A DNA stretch of 64,000 nt from Hyphomicrobiales bacterium (GCA_900470095.1 UBZM01000044.1:1-64000); one strand, 5' to 3'; positions 8,114 to 17,932 are shown, numbered from the stretch's first letter. Translations and numbers: made by a program. The notes: generated by a model from the letters alone, not told the origin.

Positions 8114-10159
8114 TTAGCCGCGCCCGATCTCGATATCGAGCCAACCCAACGCATTTACACGCAAACTATCAGTGCGCCCGATCAGAATCGTCGTCGTTTC
8201 AGATTCGATCAAGGCCGGTCCCGCGATGCGATGGTTCGGTCCCAGAGAGGCGAAGTCATAGACCGGAACCTCTGCCGGACCGCCGAGAAAGACCGTGCGA
8301 ACGCCCTTGGGCCTTGCGGTACCGACCCGTTCTTCGATTGCTCCGTTCTCATTGATCCGGGGCACGTCACCCACCGCCGAGACGCGGGCATTGACGAAGA
8401 CGACCTCCTGATCGGGCGAGGCATAGGTGTACAGATCCTCATGGCGCTGGTGAAAGCGCCGGTCGATCTGCTCGACCAGATCCGGAGCGGCCAGCTCGAT
8501 GCCATCGAGGTCGACATCGATCTCGAAGATCTGCTCGCCATAGCGCATCTCGGCCGAGCGCTCGATCCGCACGGGCCCCTCGAACCAGGCCTTCATGCGG
8601 CTCATCGCGACGGATTCCAGCTCGGCGACGACCGCTCGGATCGTCTCGGCGCCGACCCGGGCCGTGCCGATACTGGTCCGGCCGACCTCGTAGCGCAGAT
8701 CGCTCGCGAGCATGCCCCAGGCAGACAGAACCGAGGCGGCCACCGGAACGATGACACGCGGGATTTCCAGCTCCCGGGCGACCTCGACCGCATGCAAGCC
8801 GGCTGCACCGCCGAAGCTGACCATGGCAAAGCGCCGAGGGTCGACGCCACGCCGCAATGTCATGAGCCGGATTCCATCCGCCATGCCGAGATTGACCATG
8901 CGGTGGATTCCGGCCGCCGCCTGTTCGAGCGAGACGCCGAGTGCCCTGCCGATCTTGCCGACCGCCGCCTCGGCAGCCGATCTGTCGAGCCGGCGGCGGC
9001 CGCCCATGAAGGTCTCGGCGCCGAGATAGCCCAGCACGACATTGGCGTCAGTGACGGTCGCCGCAGTTCCGCCGTTGCCGTAGCAGGCCGGACCGGGTTG
9101 GGACCCCGCACTGGCCGGGCCGACATGCAGCGTTCCGCCGGCATCGACCGAGGCGATCGAGCCGCCGCCGGCTGCGATGCTGGCGATGTCGAGGCTGCGC
9201 AGCGCAATGCGCTCGCCGGCGAGCCCGGCATCGGCGGTGAGCATCGCGCGGCCATCCGCGATCAGGGAGATATCGGTGCTGGTGCCGCCCATGTCGAACG
9301 GGATGAGGTCGGCAACGCCAAGGAGTTCGGCGCAGCGCCGGCAGCCGGAAATTCCGCCCGCGGGACCCGACAGAACGGTTCCTGCGGCGAGGCGCGACGC
9401 TTCCTCGATGGGAGCCATCCCGCCATGCGAGAGGATGATGAACAGGCTTCCGGCAAAGCCTGCCTCGGCAAGCCGACGCTCGAGGTTGCCGAGATAATGT
9501 TGAACCGCTGGTCCGACATAGCTGTTGACCACCGTCGTCGAGACCCGTTCGAACTCTTTGATCTGCGGCCAGACATCACTCGAACGCGAGACATAAATGT
9601 CCGGCAGCTCGCGGCGCAGACGCTCGACAGTGGCGATCTCGTGAGCGGGATTGCGATAGGCGTGCAGATAGCACACGGCAACCGAGGTCGCGTCGGACCG
9701 GCGGATGGCGTCGATGGCCTCGCTGAGCGACGCCTCGTCGAGCGGGATTCGAACCGCGCCATCCGGCCCAAGCCGCTCGCGCACGCCGAAGCGCCGCTCG
9801 CGCGGCACCAGCGGCTCCGGCGGCGGCGTCCGCAGGTCGTAGCGGTCGCCCTTGAGACCTTCGCGCATTTCCAGAATATCGCGATGGCCCTCCGTCGTGA
9901 GCAGCGCAACCTTCGCCCCCTTCCGCTCGAGCAGCGCATTGGTGGCGACGGTCGTGCCGTGGACGAGACGCGTGGTCCTCGCCAGCAGGGCGGATCGATC
10001 GAGCCCGAGCTTTCCAGCCAGTTCCGCGAGCCCCGTCATGACCCCAAGCGACTGGTCAGAGGGCGTCGAGGGAGACTTGGCGAAGACGGCGCCTTGATCC
10101 GGGCCAATCGCGACGAGATCGGTGAAGGTTCCGCCGACATCAATGCCGATCGTGTACAT
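8114..10159 (-). CDS. hyuA: Hydantoinase/oxoprolinase family protein, A subunit
   Basis: The protein (681 residues) begins with the actin-like ATPase phosphate loop GIDVGGTFTD, followed by VHGTTVATNALLERKG and, near the middle, PFDMGGTSTD, all hallmarks of HyuA. Such subunits pair with HyuB to open cyclic amides (N-methylhydantoin, 5-oxoproline, caprolactam) or carboxylate ketones at the cost of ATP. The ATG at 10159 has AAGGA nine bases upstream; a GTG two codons earlier overlaps the hyuB stop. The substrate cannot be read from sequence; downstream 3-oxoadipyl-CoA genes point to a product feeding the beta-ketoadipate route. Confidence 0.9.
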   Translation of the reverse strand: MYTIGIDVGGTFTDLVAIGPDQGAVFAKSPSTPSDQSLGVMTGLAELAGKLGLDRSALLARTTRLVHGTTVATNALLERKGAKVALLTTEGHRDILEMREGLKGDRYDLRTPPPEPLVPRERRFGVRERLGPDGAVRIPLDEASLSEAIDAIRRSDATSVAVCYLHAYRNPAHEIATVERLRRELPDIYVSRSSDVWPQIKEFERVSTTVVNSYVGPAVQHYLGNLERRLAEAGFAGSLFIILSHGGMAPIEEASRLAAGTVLSGPAGGISGCRRCAELLGVADLIPFDMGGTSTDISLIADGRAMLTADAGLAGERIALRSLDIASIAAGGGSIASVDAGGTLHVGPASAGSQPGPACYGNGGTAATVTDANVVLGYLGAETFMGGRRRLDRSAAEAAVGKIGRALGVSLEQAAAGIHRMVNLGMADGIRLMTLRRGVDPRRFAMVSFGGAAGLHAVEVARELEIPRVIVPVAASVLSAWGMLASDLRYEVGRTSIGTARVGAETIRAVVAELESVAMSRMKAWFEGPVRIERSAEMRYGEQIFEIDVDLDGIELAAPDLVEQIDRRFHQRHEDLYTYASPDQEVVFVNARVSAVGDVPRINENGAIEERVGTARPKGVRTVFLGGPAEVPVYDFASLGPNHRIAGPALIESETTTILIGRTDSLRVNALGWLDIEIGRG

Positions 10160-10161
10160 CG

Positions 10162-11868
10162 TCACATGTCCTTCCGGGTATCGGTCGTGAGGTCTTCACG
10201 CCTGAGGGCGTCTGTCGTGAGTTCTTGGGTCGTCAGGTCTTGGACACGGTCGCGCGCGAGCGCGGCCCCGTCCCGCCTGTCGGCTGGTCCCCAGCCACCG
10301 CCGCCAGCGGATCGGATTTCCAGCACATCGCCGGGCGACAGCACGATGCCGACCTCCTTGGTCTTCAAGGGCCGCGGCGGCTTGCCGGCGGAGAGCAACC
10401 GGTAGTTGTGAGGCGCGCCATCTTCGCCGCCCAGCAAGCCGCAGGCGCCGTGCCGGACGCCATCGCCTGCGGTATTGGCGAGCGCGCCTTTCGCAATCTC
10501 GAGTTCGAGATCGAGCGCGACGCCGAGCCCGCCGCGATGCTGGCCGCGGCCGCCCGAATCCGCCCGGAACTCGTGATGCCGGAAATGAAGCGGGAAGCGC
10601 ACCTCCGCGACTTCGATCGAGCCGAACTTGATGCCTCCGGCCGTGTGCCATTCACCGATCGATGACCAGCCGTCGCCGCCGGGGGACGCACCGCCGCCTG
10701 GGCGCGCCTGAAACATGTGCCAGATGAAGCGATGGCCGTTGCGCGGATCCTCCCCCTGGATCGCCATGCGAAAGCGGCGGCTCCAGCCGGCCATCGCCCG
10801 GTCCGGGCAGCAGGTCGAAAGCGCCTTGATGACCGCCTCGACGATCTCGTTGGAGGGGTGGCTGGTGCACATCGTCACCGGGCGGTCGGGGTCGGCCCAG
10901 ACGATGGTGCCCTGTCTGGCCACGACCGTGAGTGGGCGCAGTGCCCCATCGTTCTTCGGTGTCTCCGGGTCGATCAGATAGGCGAAGGCCATCGCCACCG
11001 CCGCCTGGGTGTTGGCGTGGGAGGAATTGACGAAACTCTCGGTCTGCGGGTCGGAGTCGCTCAGATCGACCTCGATGTCGCTGCCGCGCTTGGTGACCTT
11101 GGCCGCGATGCGCAGATCCTGCCGGCCGCGCCCGTCATCGTCGAGAAAAGCCTCGCCGTGATAGACCCCGTCCTTCCAGCCGGAAACGACCTGGCGCGCC
11201 TGCTGTTCGGCGGCATCCAGGATGCCTTCCATCGCCGCTTCGACCATCGCGCGCCCGAACTCGCCGAAGAGACGGTCGAGCCGCCGCCGACCGAGATTGG
11301 CGGCGCCGACCATGGCGGCAAGATCGCCACGGAAGTCACGGCCGTTGCGCACGTTCAGCGCCAGCATGTCGAGCAGATCGTCTCGCAGCTTGCCGGCCTC
11401 ATAGAGCCGCAAGGGCGGCACGCGCAGCCCTTCCTGCCAGATCTCCGTGGCCTGCGGGTTGTAACCGCCATGCGTCGCTCCGCCGATGTCGCTTTGATGA
11501 GCGCGCACGATCGTCCAGAGCATGCGCTGCCCCTCGGCGAATACCGGCACGAAGGCGGTGAGGTCCGGCAGGTGGCTGCCGCCGTGATAGGGGTCGTTCA
11601 GCAGGAACACGTCGCCCGGCACGACGTCCTTGAAGCGCGCTTCGATGGCGCGCGTCGCCCAGGGCAAGGCGCCGACATGGACCGGAATATGATCGGCCTG
11701 TGCGATCAGCCGCGAGCGCGTGTCGCAGATGCCGATCGAGAAGTCCCGGCTGGAGTTCAGGATCTGGGAATAGGAGGTGCGCAGCATAGCCTCGCCCATC
11801 TCGGTCACGATGGAGGAGAGCCGGTGCTGGACGACGGAACGGGTGATCGGATCGACCATGGCTGACAT
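10162..11868 (-). CDS. hyuB: Hydantoinase/oxoprolinase family protein, B subunit
   Basis: The 568-residue HyuB subunit shows family blocks EAMLRTSYSQILNSSRDFS, LNDPYHGGSHLPDLT and RAHQSDIGG, and the glycine-rich SAGGGGWG near the C terminus. It should form the catalytic complex with the HyuA product, whose start overlaps its stop. The tail after the conserved region is odd: three near-copies of a DLTT/ELTT unit (about residues 545-566), encoded by an imperfect triple repeat of about 14 bases. AAGG lies eight bases before the ATG. Confidence 0.9.
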   Translation of the reverse strand: MSAMVDPITRSVVQHRLSSIVTEMGEAMLRTSYSQILNSSRDFSIGICDTRSRLIAQADHIPVHVGALPWATRAIEARFKDVVPGDVFLLNDPYHGGSHLPDLTAFVPVFAEGQRMLWTIVRAHQSDIGGATHGGYNPQATEIWQEGLRVPPLRLYEAGKLRDDLLDMLALNVRNGRDFRGDLAAMVGAANLGRRRLDRLFGEFGRAMVEAAMEGILDAAEQQARQVVSGWKDGVYHGEAFLDDDGRGRQDLRIAAKVTKRGSDIEVDLSDSDPQTESFVNSSHANTQAAVAMAFAYLIDPETPKNDGALRPLTVVARQGTIVWADPDRPVTMCTSHPSNEIVEAVIKALSTCCPDRAMAGWSRRFRMAIQGEDPRNGHRFIWHMFQARPGGGASPGGDGWSSIGEWHTAGGIKFGSIEVAEVRFPLHFRHHEFRADSGGRGQHRGGLGVALDLELEIAKGALANTAGDGVRHGACGLLGGEDGAPHNYRLLSAGKPPRPLKTKEVGIVLSPGDVLEIRSAGGGGWGPADRRDGAALARDRVQDLTTQELTTDALRREDLTTDTRKDM

Positions 11869-11966
11869 GGGTGATGCCTTCTATTCGGACGCAGGAGACC
11901 GTGTGGCGCAGTGATACGCCACCTGAAACGGCTGCAATTGGGGATGCGAAGGGTCGGCGGTGCCGG

Positions 11967-13283
11967 CTACATGGCGGCGACGTCCGCGACCGCTTCCGAG
12001 ATCGCCGAGACCACGATCTCGATGTCGGCATCGGTCATCGGGGTCGACAGCGCGATCAGGCCATAGCCGGCGGCGAGCACACCGCGGTCGAGCAGGCCGC
12101 GATTGAAGTGCGCCATCCGGGCCGTTTCCTCCGGCCCGGCATAGGCGCTTCGGTAGTCGCGCACTGGCCTGTCGGTGAAATGGATCTTGGCGAGCGAACC
12201 CATACCGACGGCGCGCCCAGGCACGCCATGACGGGAAAACGCCTCGTTGGTTCCCGAACGCAACCGATCGCCGATCGCATCGAGCCGCGCAAAAGCCGCA
12301 GCGTCGAGCAAATCCATGGCGGCAAGTCCGGCCATCATCGTCACCGGGTTGGCGGAGAATGTGCCGCCATGGGGCAGCGCCGGCTTGCCCTCAGTCGGAT
12401 CGAAGACCGCCATGAACGCAGCGCCGCCGGCGACAGCCCCCACCGGGAAACCGCCGCCGATGATCTTGCCGAGCGTCGTCAGGTCCGGCTCGATGCCCCA
12501 AAGCCCCTGGGCGCCATGAAAGCCGAGGCGGAAGGTGATGACCTCGTCAAAGATCAGCAGCGCGCCGACCTCGCGCGAAACCTCGCGCAACGCCTGGAGA
12601 TAGGCCTTGTCGGCGGGAACGAGCCCGGCACGGTTGGGCATCGGATCGACCAGGATGCAGGCAAGCTCCGAGCCGTGTTCGCGGATCAGGCTGACCGCCG
12701 CGTCGATATCATTGAAGGGGATGGTGAGCGTGTCCGCCAGAACGTTTGCGGGCGTGCCCTTTGCATAGGCGACCGATACCGGAGCATTGCCGCCCCAATC
12801 CGCGGGCGACGGGTCGAGACTCACTTCGGCATAGTCGTAGGAGCCGTGATAGGCGCCTTCGCACTTGGCGATCTTCGGCCGCCCCGTGAAGGCCCGCGCC
12901 GCCTTGAGCGCCATCATCACGGCTTCCGAGCCGGAATTGCAGAAGCGGACATGGTCGACGCTCGCGAGCCGCGCGGCAATGAGCTCGGCGAGCAGGATTT
13001 CCGATTCCGTCGGCATGCCGAAGGCGCTGCCGAGCGCGATCTGCCGGGTCGCCGCCTCGACCAGCACGGGATGCGCGTGCCCATGGATCAAGGCCGTGAA
13101 ATTGTTGATGCAGTCGATGCGCGCCACGCCATCGACATCGGTGACCCGGCAGCCTTCGCCGCGCGCGGCGTAAAGCGGATGGGGCTTCATGAACACGGTG
13201 GTGCGGGTATTGCCTCCCGGCAGGCTCTTCTGTGCCCGCGCATAGAGCTCGCGCGATCGGGAGGTTGGGGCTGGATACGTCAT
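11967..13283 (-). CDS. Class III aminotransferase of the glutamate-1-semialdehyde aminomutase type
   Basis: The 438-residue PLP enzyme has FCNSGSEAVMMALK, the aspartate of LLIFDEV that contacts the PLP nitrogen, and the Schiff-base lysine in LTTLGKIIGGGFPVGA (Lys273). Its start, LPGGNTRTT with a conserved N-terminal helix, resembles HemL-like transaminases rather than true HemL. In this operon it probably removes the amino group of a product made by the HyuAB hydrolase, not a tetrapyrrole precursor. It lies between hyuB and livF on the same strand, with 98 and 36 bases of spacing. Confidence 0.88.
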   Translation of the reverse strand: MTYPAPTSRSRELYARAQKSLPGGNTRTTVFMKPHPLYAARGEGCRVTDVDGVARIDCINNFTALIHGHAHPVLVEAATRQIALGSAFGMPTESEILLAELIAARLASVDHVRFCNSGSEAVMMALKAARAFTGRPKIAKCEGAYHGSYDYAEVSLDPSPADWGGNAPVSVAYAKGTPANVLADTLTIPFNDIDAAVSLIREHGSELACILVDPMPNRAGLVPADKAYLQALREVSREVGALLIFDEVITFRLGFHGAQGLWGIEPDLTTLGKIIGGGFPVGAVAGGAAFMAVFDPTEGKPALPHGGTFSANPVTMMAGLAAMDLLDAAAFARLDAIGDRLRSGTNEAFSRHGVPGRAVGMGSLAKIHFTDRPVRDYRSAYAGPEETARMAHFNRGLLDRGVLAAGYGLIALSTPMTDADIEIVVSAISEAVADVAAM

Positions 13284-13319
13284 CGATCGTCTCCTTCAAT
13301 CGTCTCGCAAACGTCTCGC

Positions 13320-14027
13320 TCAGCGGCCGAGATAGGCTTCGCGAACGCGGGCATCCTGTTTCAGTTCGGCGGCGCGGCCTTCGAGCACGACGCGGCCGTT
13401 CTCCAGCACGTAGCCGCGATCGGCTACGGCGAGAGCCAGGACCGTATTCTGTTCCACGACCAGGATGGTCAGCCCGGCCGCAGCGATCTGCCTGATGCGC
13501 TCATAGACCTCCTCCGCGAGGCGCGGAGCCAATCCGAGCGATGGCTCGTCGAGCAGCAGAAGCCGAGGTCGCGCCATCAAGGCGCGGCCGATCGCCAGCA
13601 TCTGCTGCTCGCCGCCGGAGAGCGACCAGCCAAGCTGGCTGCGCCGCTCCTTCAGCCGGGGAAACAGGTCGAAGACCCGTTCCAGGTCCTTTGCCGGGGA
13701 CTGGCCCCAGCGGCGCCATGGCGTTGTACCGAGGATCAGGTTCTCCTCGACGGTCAGACCCGGGAAAACCCTGCGCCCCTCCGGCGCCTGCGCGATGCCG
13801 AGGCTGACGCGCTTCTCGCTTGCGAGCGTTCCCAGCGGCCGGCCGTCGAAATGGATCGAGCCGGAGCGGACCGGATTCAAGCCCGATATGGCACGAAGCA
13901 GGGTCGTCTTCCCCGCGCCATTGGCCCCGATCAGCGCGATCGTCTCGCCTCCCCCGATCCGCAGCGAAACCCCATGCAGTGCAACGCTGCCACCATAGGC
14001 GACGACGAGCTTGTCAGTGCTGAGCAT
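13320..14027 (-). CDS. livF: Branched-chain amino-acid type ABC transporter, ATPase LivF
   Basis: This 235-residue ATPase has Walker A GANGAGKTT, the LivF-typical APEGRRVFPGLTVEENL, the signature LSGGEQQ and Walker B LLLLDEPSLGL. It energises import together with the LivG product and the LivH/LivM permeases. The gene overlaps the 3' end of livG by 14 bases. The location in a hydantoinase/aminotransferase operon suggests that the cargo is an amide, amino or aromatic acid rather than leucine. Confidence 0.92.
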   Translation of the reverse strand: MLSTDKLVVAYGGSVALHGVSLRIGGGETIALIGANGAGKTTLLRAISGLNPVRSGSIHFDGRPLGTLASEKRVSLGIAQAPEGRRVFPGLTVEENLILGTTPWRRWGQSPAKDLERVFDLFPRLKERRSQLGWSLSGGEQQMLAIGRALMARPRLLLLDEPSLGLAPRLAEEVYERIRQIAAAGLTILVVEQNTVLALAVADRGYVLENGRVVLEGRAAELKQDARVREAYLGR

Positions 14028-14751
14028 TGCCGTAGCCCTCGCCGAGATATGCCGAGAGAACGGCGGGATCGGATTGCACCTCTGCCGGCGATCCTTCGGC
14101 GATGCGGCAGCCGAAATTGAGCACGAGGATGCGCTGGGCGAGCCGCATGACCATCCCCATGTTGTGCTCGATAAGAACGACCGCGAGCTCCTGTTCGGCG
14201 CGGAGCGCCGTCAGCCGTGCCATCAGCTGCTCGACCTCGCCGAGGTTGAGCCCCGCAGCCGGTTCGTCGAGCAGCAACAGTTTCGGTCCGCAGGCGAGCG
14301 CGCGGCAGAGTTCCACCATGCGGCGCTGGCCATAGGACAAGGAGCCGACGGCTCGGTGCGCCTCGCCCACCAGCCCCATCCGATCCAGCATCCCCAAGGA
14401 GAGCGCGCGGAGCTGGCTCTCGGTGCGGTCGGTGCGGATCGCCGCACCGGTCATGACGTTCTCAAGCACGCTCAGGCGGGCAAAGAGCCGGCCGTGCTGG
14501 AAAGTCCGCCCGAGGCCTGCGCGAATCCGTCGATGCGTCGGCGCCCGGGTGACGTCGCGCCCGTCGAACAGGACCCTGCCGGCACTGGGTGGAGTCAGTC
14601 CGGTCAGGACGTTGAGGAAAGTCGACTTGCCGGCGCCATTGGGCCCGATCACGGCGACGAATTCGCCCGGCGCCACGCGGAAATCGACCTCGGAGAGGGC
14701 CATCAGGCCGCCATAGCGCTTCGAGATGGCGGTGGCGTGGAGCAGAGTCAT
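14014..14751 (-). CDS. livG: Branched-chain amino-acid type ABC transporter, ATPase LivG
   Basis: The 245-residue LivG shows Walker A GPNGAGKST, the Q-loop region GRTFQHGRLF, signature LSYGQRR and Walker B LLLLDEPAAGLN. The ATG at 14751 overlaps the livM stop by four bases (ATGA) and gives the normal family start. The same frame stays open far upstream, but that part is a shadow of livM. Confidence 0.92.
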   Translation of the reverse strand: MTLLHATAISKRYGGLMALSEVDFRVAPGEFVAVIGPNGAGKSTFLNVLTGLTPPSAGRVLFDGRDVTRAPTHRRIRAGLGRTFQHGRLFARLSVLENVMTGAAIRTDRTESQLRALSLGMLDRMGLVGEAHRAVGSLSYGQRRMVELCRALACGPKLLLLDEPAAGLNLGEVEQLMARLTALRAEQELAVVLIEHNMGMVMRLAQRILVLNFGCRIAEGSPAEVQSDPAVLSAYLGEGYGNAQH

Positions 14752-15707
14752 GACGTCGTCTCCGCTTCGCGGTGCCCGCCGAGCCGACGCAGCTGGGCCG
14801 CGAGCCCGACCAGGCCGGTGGGGAGAAAGATCAGGATGGCGAGAAGCATCAAACCGAAGAATGCGAGATAGGCGTCGCCGAGAAACCGCAGCCATTCCGG
14901 GAGGAAGGTCAGCAGCGCTGCACCGATGACCGCCCCTGCCACAGCCCCCTCGCCGCCGACGATCAGCATCGCGAGGTAGATGATGGAGTGCGCGTAGTTG
15001 AAATCCTCCGGGGCGACGAAGCGGACATGGGTGGCAAACAACGTGCCCGAGAGCGCAGCGAACGCCGCCGAGAGGCACAAGGCGGTGATCTTCACCCGGG
15101 TGACGTCGATGCCGGTCATCCGCGCCGCCGTTTCATCGTCGCGCACCGCCATCATCGCTCGCCCATACCGGGAGCGCTGCAATGTGACCGCAAAGGCGGC
15201 GCAGAGGGCAAGCAGCACCAGGCCGAGCCACAGGAAGCGCCGCTCGTCGTTGAAGGCAAATGCGCCAAGGCGAAGCTCGGGAATGCCGGAGATGCCGTTG
15301 GTTCCCCCCGTCAGCGAAATCCAGTTGGTCACGACGATGGTGAAGCTGACATTCAGTCCCAGCGTCGCAAGGGCGAGATAATGCCCGCGCAGCCGTAGCA
15401 GGGGATAGCCGATCAGCCCGGCGAACAGCGTCGTGACCAGGATCGCGACGGGAATGGCCAACCATGGCGACCAGCCGAATGCCGTGCTCAGGATCGCCAA
15501 GGTATAGGCCCCCAGCCCGACGAAGGCGGCATGGCCGAGCGAGATCAGGCCGGCAAGGCCGAACGCGAAGTTGAAGCCGATGACGGCAATCGCCGAAATG
15601 ACCGAGACGTTCAGCAACCGCAGCCGATAATCGGCCAGCACGAGGGAGAGCAGGCCGCCGAGCGCGAGGATCGCCACGGCGGCGAGGAGACTGTGATAGC
15701 GGCGCAT
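14748..15707 (-). CDS. livM: Branched-chain amino-acid type ABC transporter, permease LivM
   Basis: A 319-residue inner-membrane protein with about eight to ten hydrophobic segments. It has the family segments FGLAGLISLGHAAFVGLGAY and a region MAVRDDETAARMTGIDV that contacts the ATPase. It follows livH by two bases and is coupled to livG by ATGA. It forms the translocation pore together with LivH. Confidence 0.92.
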   Translation of the reverse strand: MRRYHSLLAAVAILALGGLLSLVLADYRLRLLNVSVISAIAVIGFNFAFGLAGLISLGHAAFVGLGAYTLAILSTAFGWSPWLAIPVAILVTTLFAGLIGYPLLRLRGHYLALATLGLNVSFTIVVTNWISLTGGTNGISGIPELRLGAFAFNDERRFLWLGLVLLALCAAFAVTLQRSRYGRAMMAVRDDETAARMTGIDVTRVKITALCLSAAFAALSGTLFATHVRFVAPEDFNYAHSIIYLAMLIVGGEGAVAGAVIGAALLTFLPEWLRFLGDAYLAFFGLMLLAILIFLPTGLVGLAAQLRRLGGHREAETTS

Positions 15708-15709
15708 GG

Positions 15710-16585
15710 TCAGCCCCTGTCCTGGATGCGTTCGCCGAAGACGCCTTGCGGGCGCACCAGCAGGAACAGGATCATCACGGCAAACGCGATCAGATCCTTG
15801 TAGGCCGACGAGAGGTAGGACGCGCCGAGCAGTTCGGTCAGGCCGACGAACAATCCGCCGGCAATCGCACCTGGCAGGCTGCCGAAGCCACCGATGATCG
15901 TCGCCGCGAAGGCCTTGAGCGCAATCGGATCCCCCATATTGACGTCAGCGAACCACATCGGCCCGAGCAGAAGTCCGGCAATGCCGGCAAGCACGGCTGC
16001 AAGCATCCAGGACAGGGCCAGCAGCCGATTGACATTGAGACCCATCAGCCGTGCGGCCTCGACATCTTGCGCAACGGCACGCATGCCGATGCCGAGCGCT
16101 GTGCGATAGAACAGCAGCCAGATCAGTCCGACGAGCAAACCGGTCACGACCACCACCATCGCCGCATGGGCGGAGATCGCCGCGCCGCCGATGTCGATGG
16201 TGATGCCCTCGAGCGGGGAAACCAGGCGAAACGGCCATGACCCGAAGCCGAGCAGCGCCGCATTCTGCATGACGATGCCGACCGCGACCGTCCCGATGAT
16301 CACGGTGACCACGGGACTCGTTCTCAGCGGCAAGTAGACGACGATGAAGAACAGGGCGCCGAATGCCGCCATCGCGAGGAGGGCAGCAGCATAGCCGACC
16401 GGCCAGGGCAGCCCGGCATTGGCCAGCATGGCCACACCGGCGAAGGTGCCGAACATGACGAATTGGCCGGCGGCAAAGTTCACCACGCCCGTGGCGGAAT
16501 AGACGATGACGAAGCCGATCGCGGCGAGCGCATAGACGCTGCCGAGCGCCAGCCCGTTGATGAAGAGTTGGATGAAATCGGCCAT
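15710..16585 (-). CDS. livH: Branched-chain amino-acid type ABC transporter, permease LivH
   Basis: LivH here is 291 residues. It begins FIQLFINGLALGSVYALAA, the usual start of the family, and includes the ATPase-contact segment MRAVAQDVEAARLMGLNV. I chose the ATG at 16585; an upstream in-frame extension to 16672 is not family-like. It lies downstream of livJ after a 120-base gap that contains a strong hairpin, which may lower expression of the membrane and ATPase genes relative to the binding protein. Confidence 0.92.
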   Translation of the reverse strand: MADFIQLFINGLALGSVYALAAIGFVIVYSATGVVNFAAGQFVMFGTFAGVAMLANAGLPWPVGYAAALLAMAAFGALFFIVVYLPLRTSPVVTVIIGTVAVGIVMQNAALLGFGSWPFRLVSPLEGITIDIGGAAISAHAAMVVVVTGLLVGLIWLLFYRTALGIGMRAVAQDVEAARLMGLNVNRLLALSWMLAAVLAGIAGLLLGPMWFADVNMGDPIALKAFAATIIGGFGSLPGAIAGGLFVGLTELLGASYLSSAYKDLIAFAVMILFLLVRPQGVFGERIQDRG

Positions 16586-16651
16586 GTCCCGCTCGCGGTC
16601 TCGATCGATCCTTTTGACTGCGAGCAAGGGCTCACAGCGACGACTTCGGAC

Positions 16652-16695
16652 GGCTGGGGCGGCCAGGCGCACAGGGCTGCCTGGCCGGTCCAGCC
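16652..16695 (-). other. Hairpin between livJ and livH
   Basis: CGGCCAGGC (16660-16668) and GCCTGGCCG (16679-16687) pair perfectly across a 10-base loop. A further GGCTGG/CCAGCC pairing sits outside a two-base mismatch. No run of T follows, so it is more likely an mRNA-stabilising or partial attenuation structure than a full terminator. Confidence 0.6.
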
Positions 16696-16705
16696 TCCGC
16701 GATGG

Positions 16706-17854
16706 TCAGTCGAGTTTGACCGCTTTCACCAGTTCGAGCGTCTTGGTGCCCGACCTGGCCTTGACGATCGCAAGGTCGCTCACCCCGTTGCCCTTCGCAT
16801 CGAAAGTGTAGACGTGGCCGATTCCTGGCCAGTCCCGGAGGTTGACCAGCCAGTCGCGCAGCGCCTTCGGGTCGAGGCCGACCTTCCGCATGCCTTCGGC
16901 CATGATCAAGGCACCGTCGTAATAGGCGAGACCGTAGGGATCCGGATCGATCCCGAACGCCTTCTTGTAGCGTGCGACGAACTCCGCCATGCGCCCCCCG
17001 ACGCTGGGGTCCATATAGGCGTCGACCACACCCCAGACATTGTCGAGATCCGCAGGCGAGATCAGTTGCAGTGCGGCCGGAACGAGCGCGGCCGACGAGG
17101 TCACCAGCGGCATCTTCAGGCCCAGCATCTTGGCCTGCCGGAGGAGAAGAGCGCCATCCTGCGGATAGTTGAACAGCAGGATGACGTCGGCCCCCTTGCC
17201 GCGCAGGCTGATCATCTGAGCGGAGAAATCCTTGTCGTTTTGGCCATAGGCCTCCATGCCGACCACAGGAGTGCCGGCGGCCTCGAACTGCTTGGCGGCG
17301 ATCTGGGCGCCGCCCTGGCCGAAATCGTTCTGGATGAAGATGATCCCGGGCTTCTTCGCATTGAGGAGCTTCGCGGCTTCCACCATGCCGCGCGCCGAGA
17401 CCGCGTCGGCCGGGCGCACGCGGAACAACCACTCATTCCCACCCTCGGCGACGATGTCGGCTCCACCGGCATACATGGCCGGGACAGCGATCTTCTTGAG
17501 CTCAGGTGACGTGGCGAGGTTCTGCGTCGAATAGCTCGACAGGAAGTAAAATGCAGGCTTGGTCTCCTGCGCCAGCTTCATGAAGGCATTCACGGCCGTG
17601 CTGTTCGACGCCTGCGTGTCTTCGAAGACGATCTTGATCTTGCGGCCATTTACGCCGCCCGCAGCATTGATGTCCTGCTCGGCCAATTGCAGCGCATTGT
17701 GATACTGCTTTCCGGTCAGCGACAACGGCCCCGTGATCGGTACCGTGGCCCCGACCAGGATGTCGCCCTGCTGAGCCAAAGCCAGCCCAGCACCCACCGG
17801 AGCGACGCTCGCGGCCAATACGAGCCGTAGAAACCCCTGCCTCGTCATCGTCAT
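16706..17854 (-). CDS. livJ: Branched-chain amino-acid type ABC transporter, solute-binding protein LivJ
   Basis: The 382-residue periplasmic protein has a signal peptide (MTRQGFLRLVLAAS, cleavage near ALAQQG). It has the family opening ILVGATVPITGPLS, LAEQDINAAGGVNG and KIVFEDTQASNSTAVN, typical of type I periplasmic folds. I chose the ATG at 17854, which has GAGGGGA upstream. It is first in the operon and divergent from the IclR-family gene. The ligand is unknown; the operon enzymes suggest an amide, amino acid or aromatic-derived acid. Confidence 0.92.
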   Translation of the reverse strand: MTMTRQGFLRLVLAASVAPVGAGLALAQQGDILVGATVPITGPLSLTGKQYHNALQLAEQDINAAGGVNGRKIKIVFEDTQASNSTAVNAFMKLAQETKPAFYFLSSYSTQNLATSPELKKIAVPAMYAGGADIVAEGGNEWLFRVRPADAVSARGMVEAAKLLNAKKPGIIFIQNDFGQGGAQIAAKQFEAAGTPVVGMEAYGQNDKDFSAQMISLRGKGADVILLFNYPQDGALLLRQAKMLGLKMPLVTSSAALVPAALQLISPADLDNVWGVVDAYMDPSVGGRMAEFVARYKKAFGIDPDPYGLAYYDGALIMAEGMRKVGLDPKALRDWLVNLRDWPGIGHVYTFDAKGNGVSDLAIVKARSGTKTLELVKAVKLD

Positions 17855-17932
17855 CACTTGTCCCCTCAGACATCGCGTTCGATCCGCTGCTCGGCAGCTC
17901 TGGGCCGACACGGCGCTCGTCGCGTAGATCGC

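Noticed and set aside
11967..13283. Annotation as the haem-biosynthesis enzyme HemL
   Set aside because: The sequence is HemL-like, but it sits in a catabolic operon with HyuAB and an importer, and many HemL-like transaminases have other substrates.
11871..14120. A 749-codon open frame on the plus strand
   Set aside because: It is antisense to the aminotransferase and livF, which have full family motifs; no ribosome site or recognisable fold.
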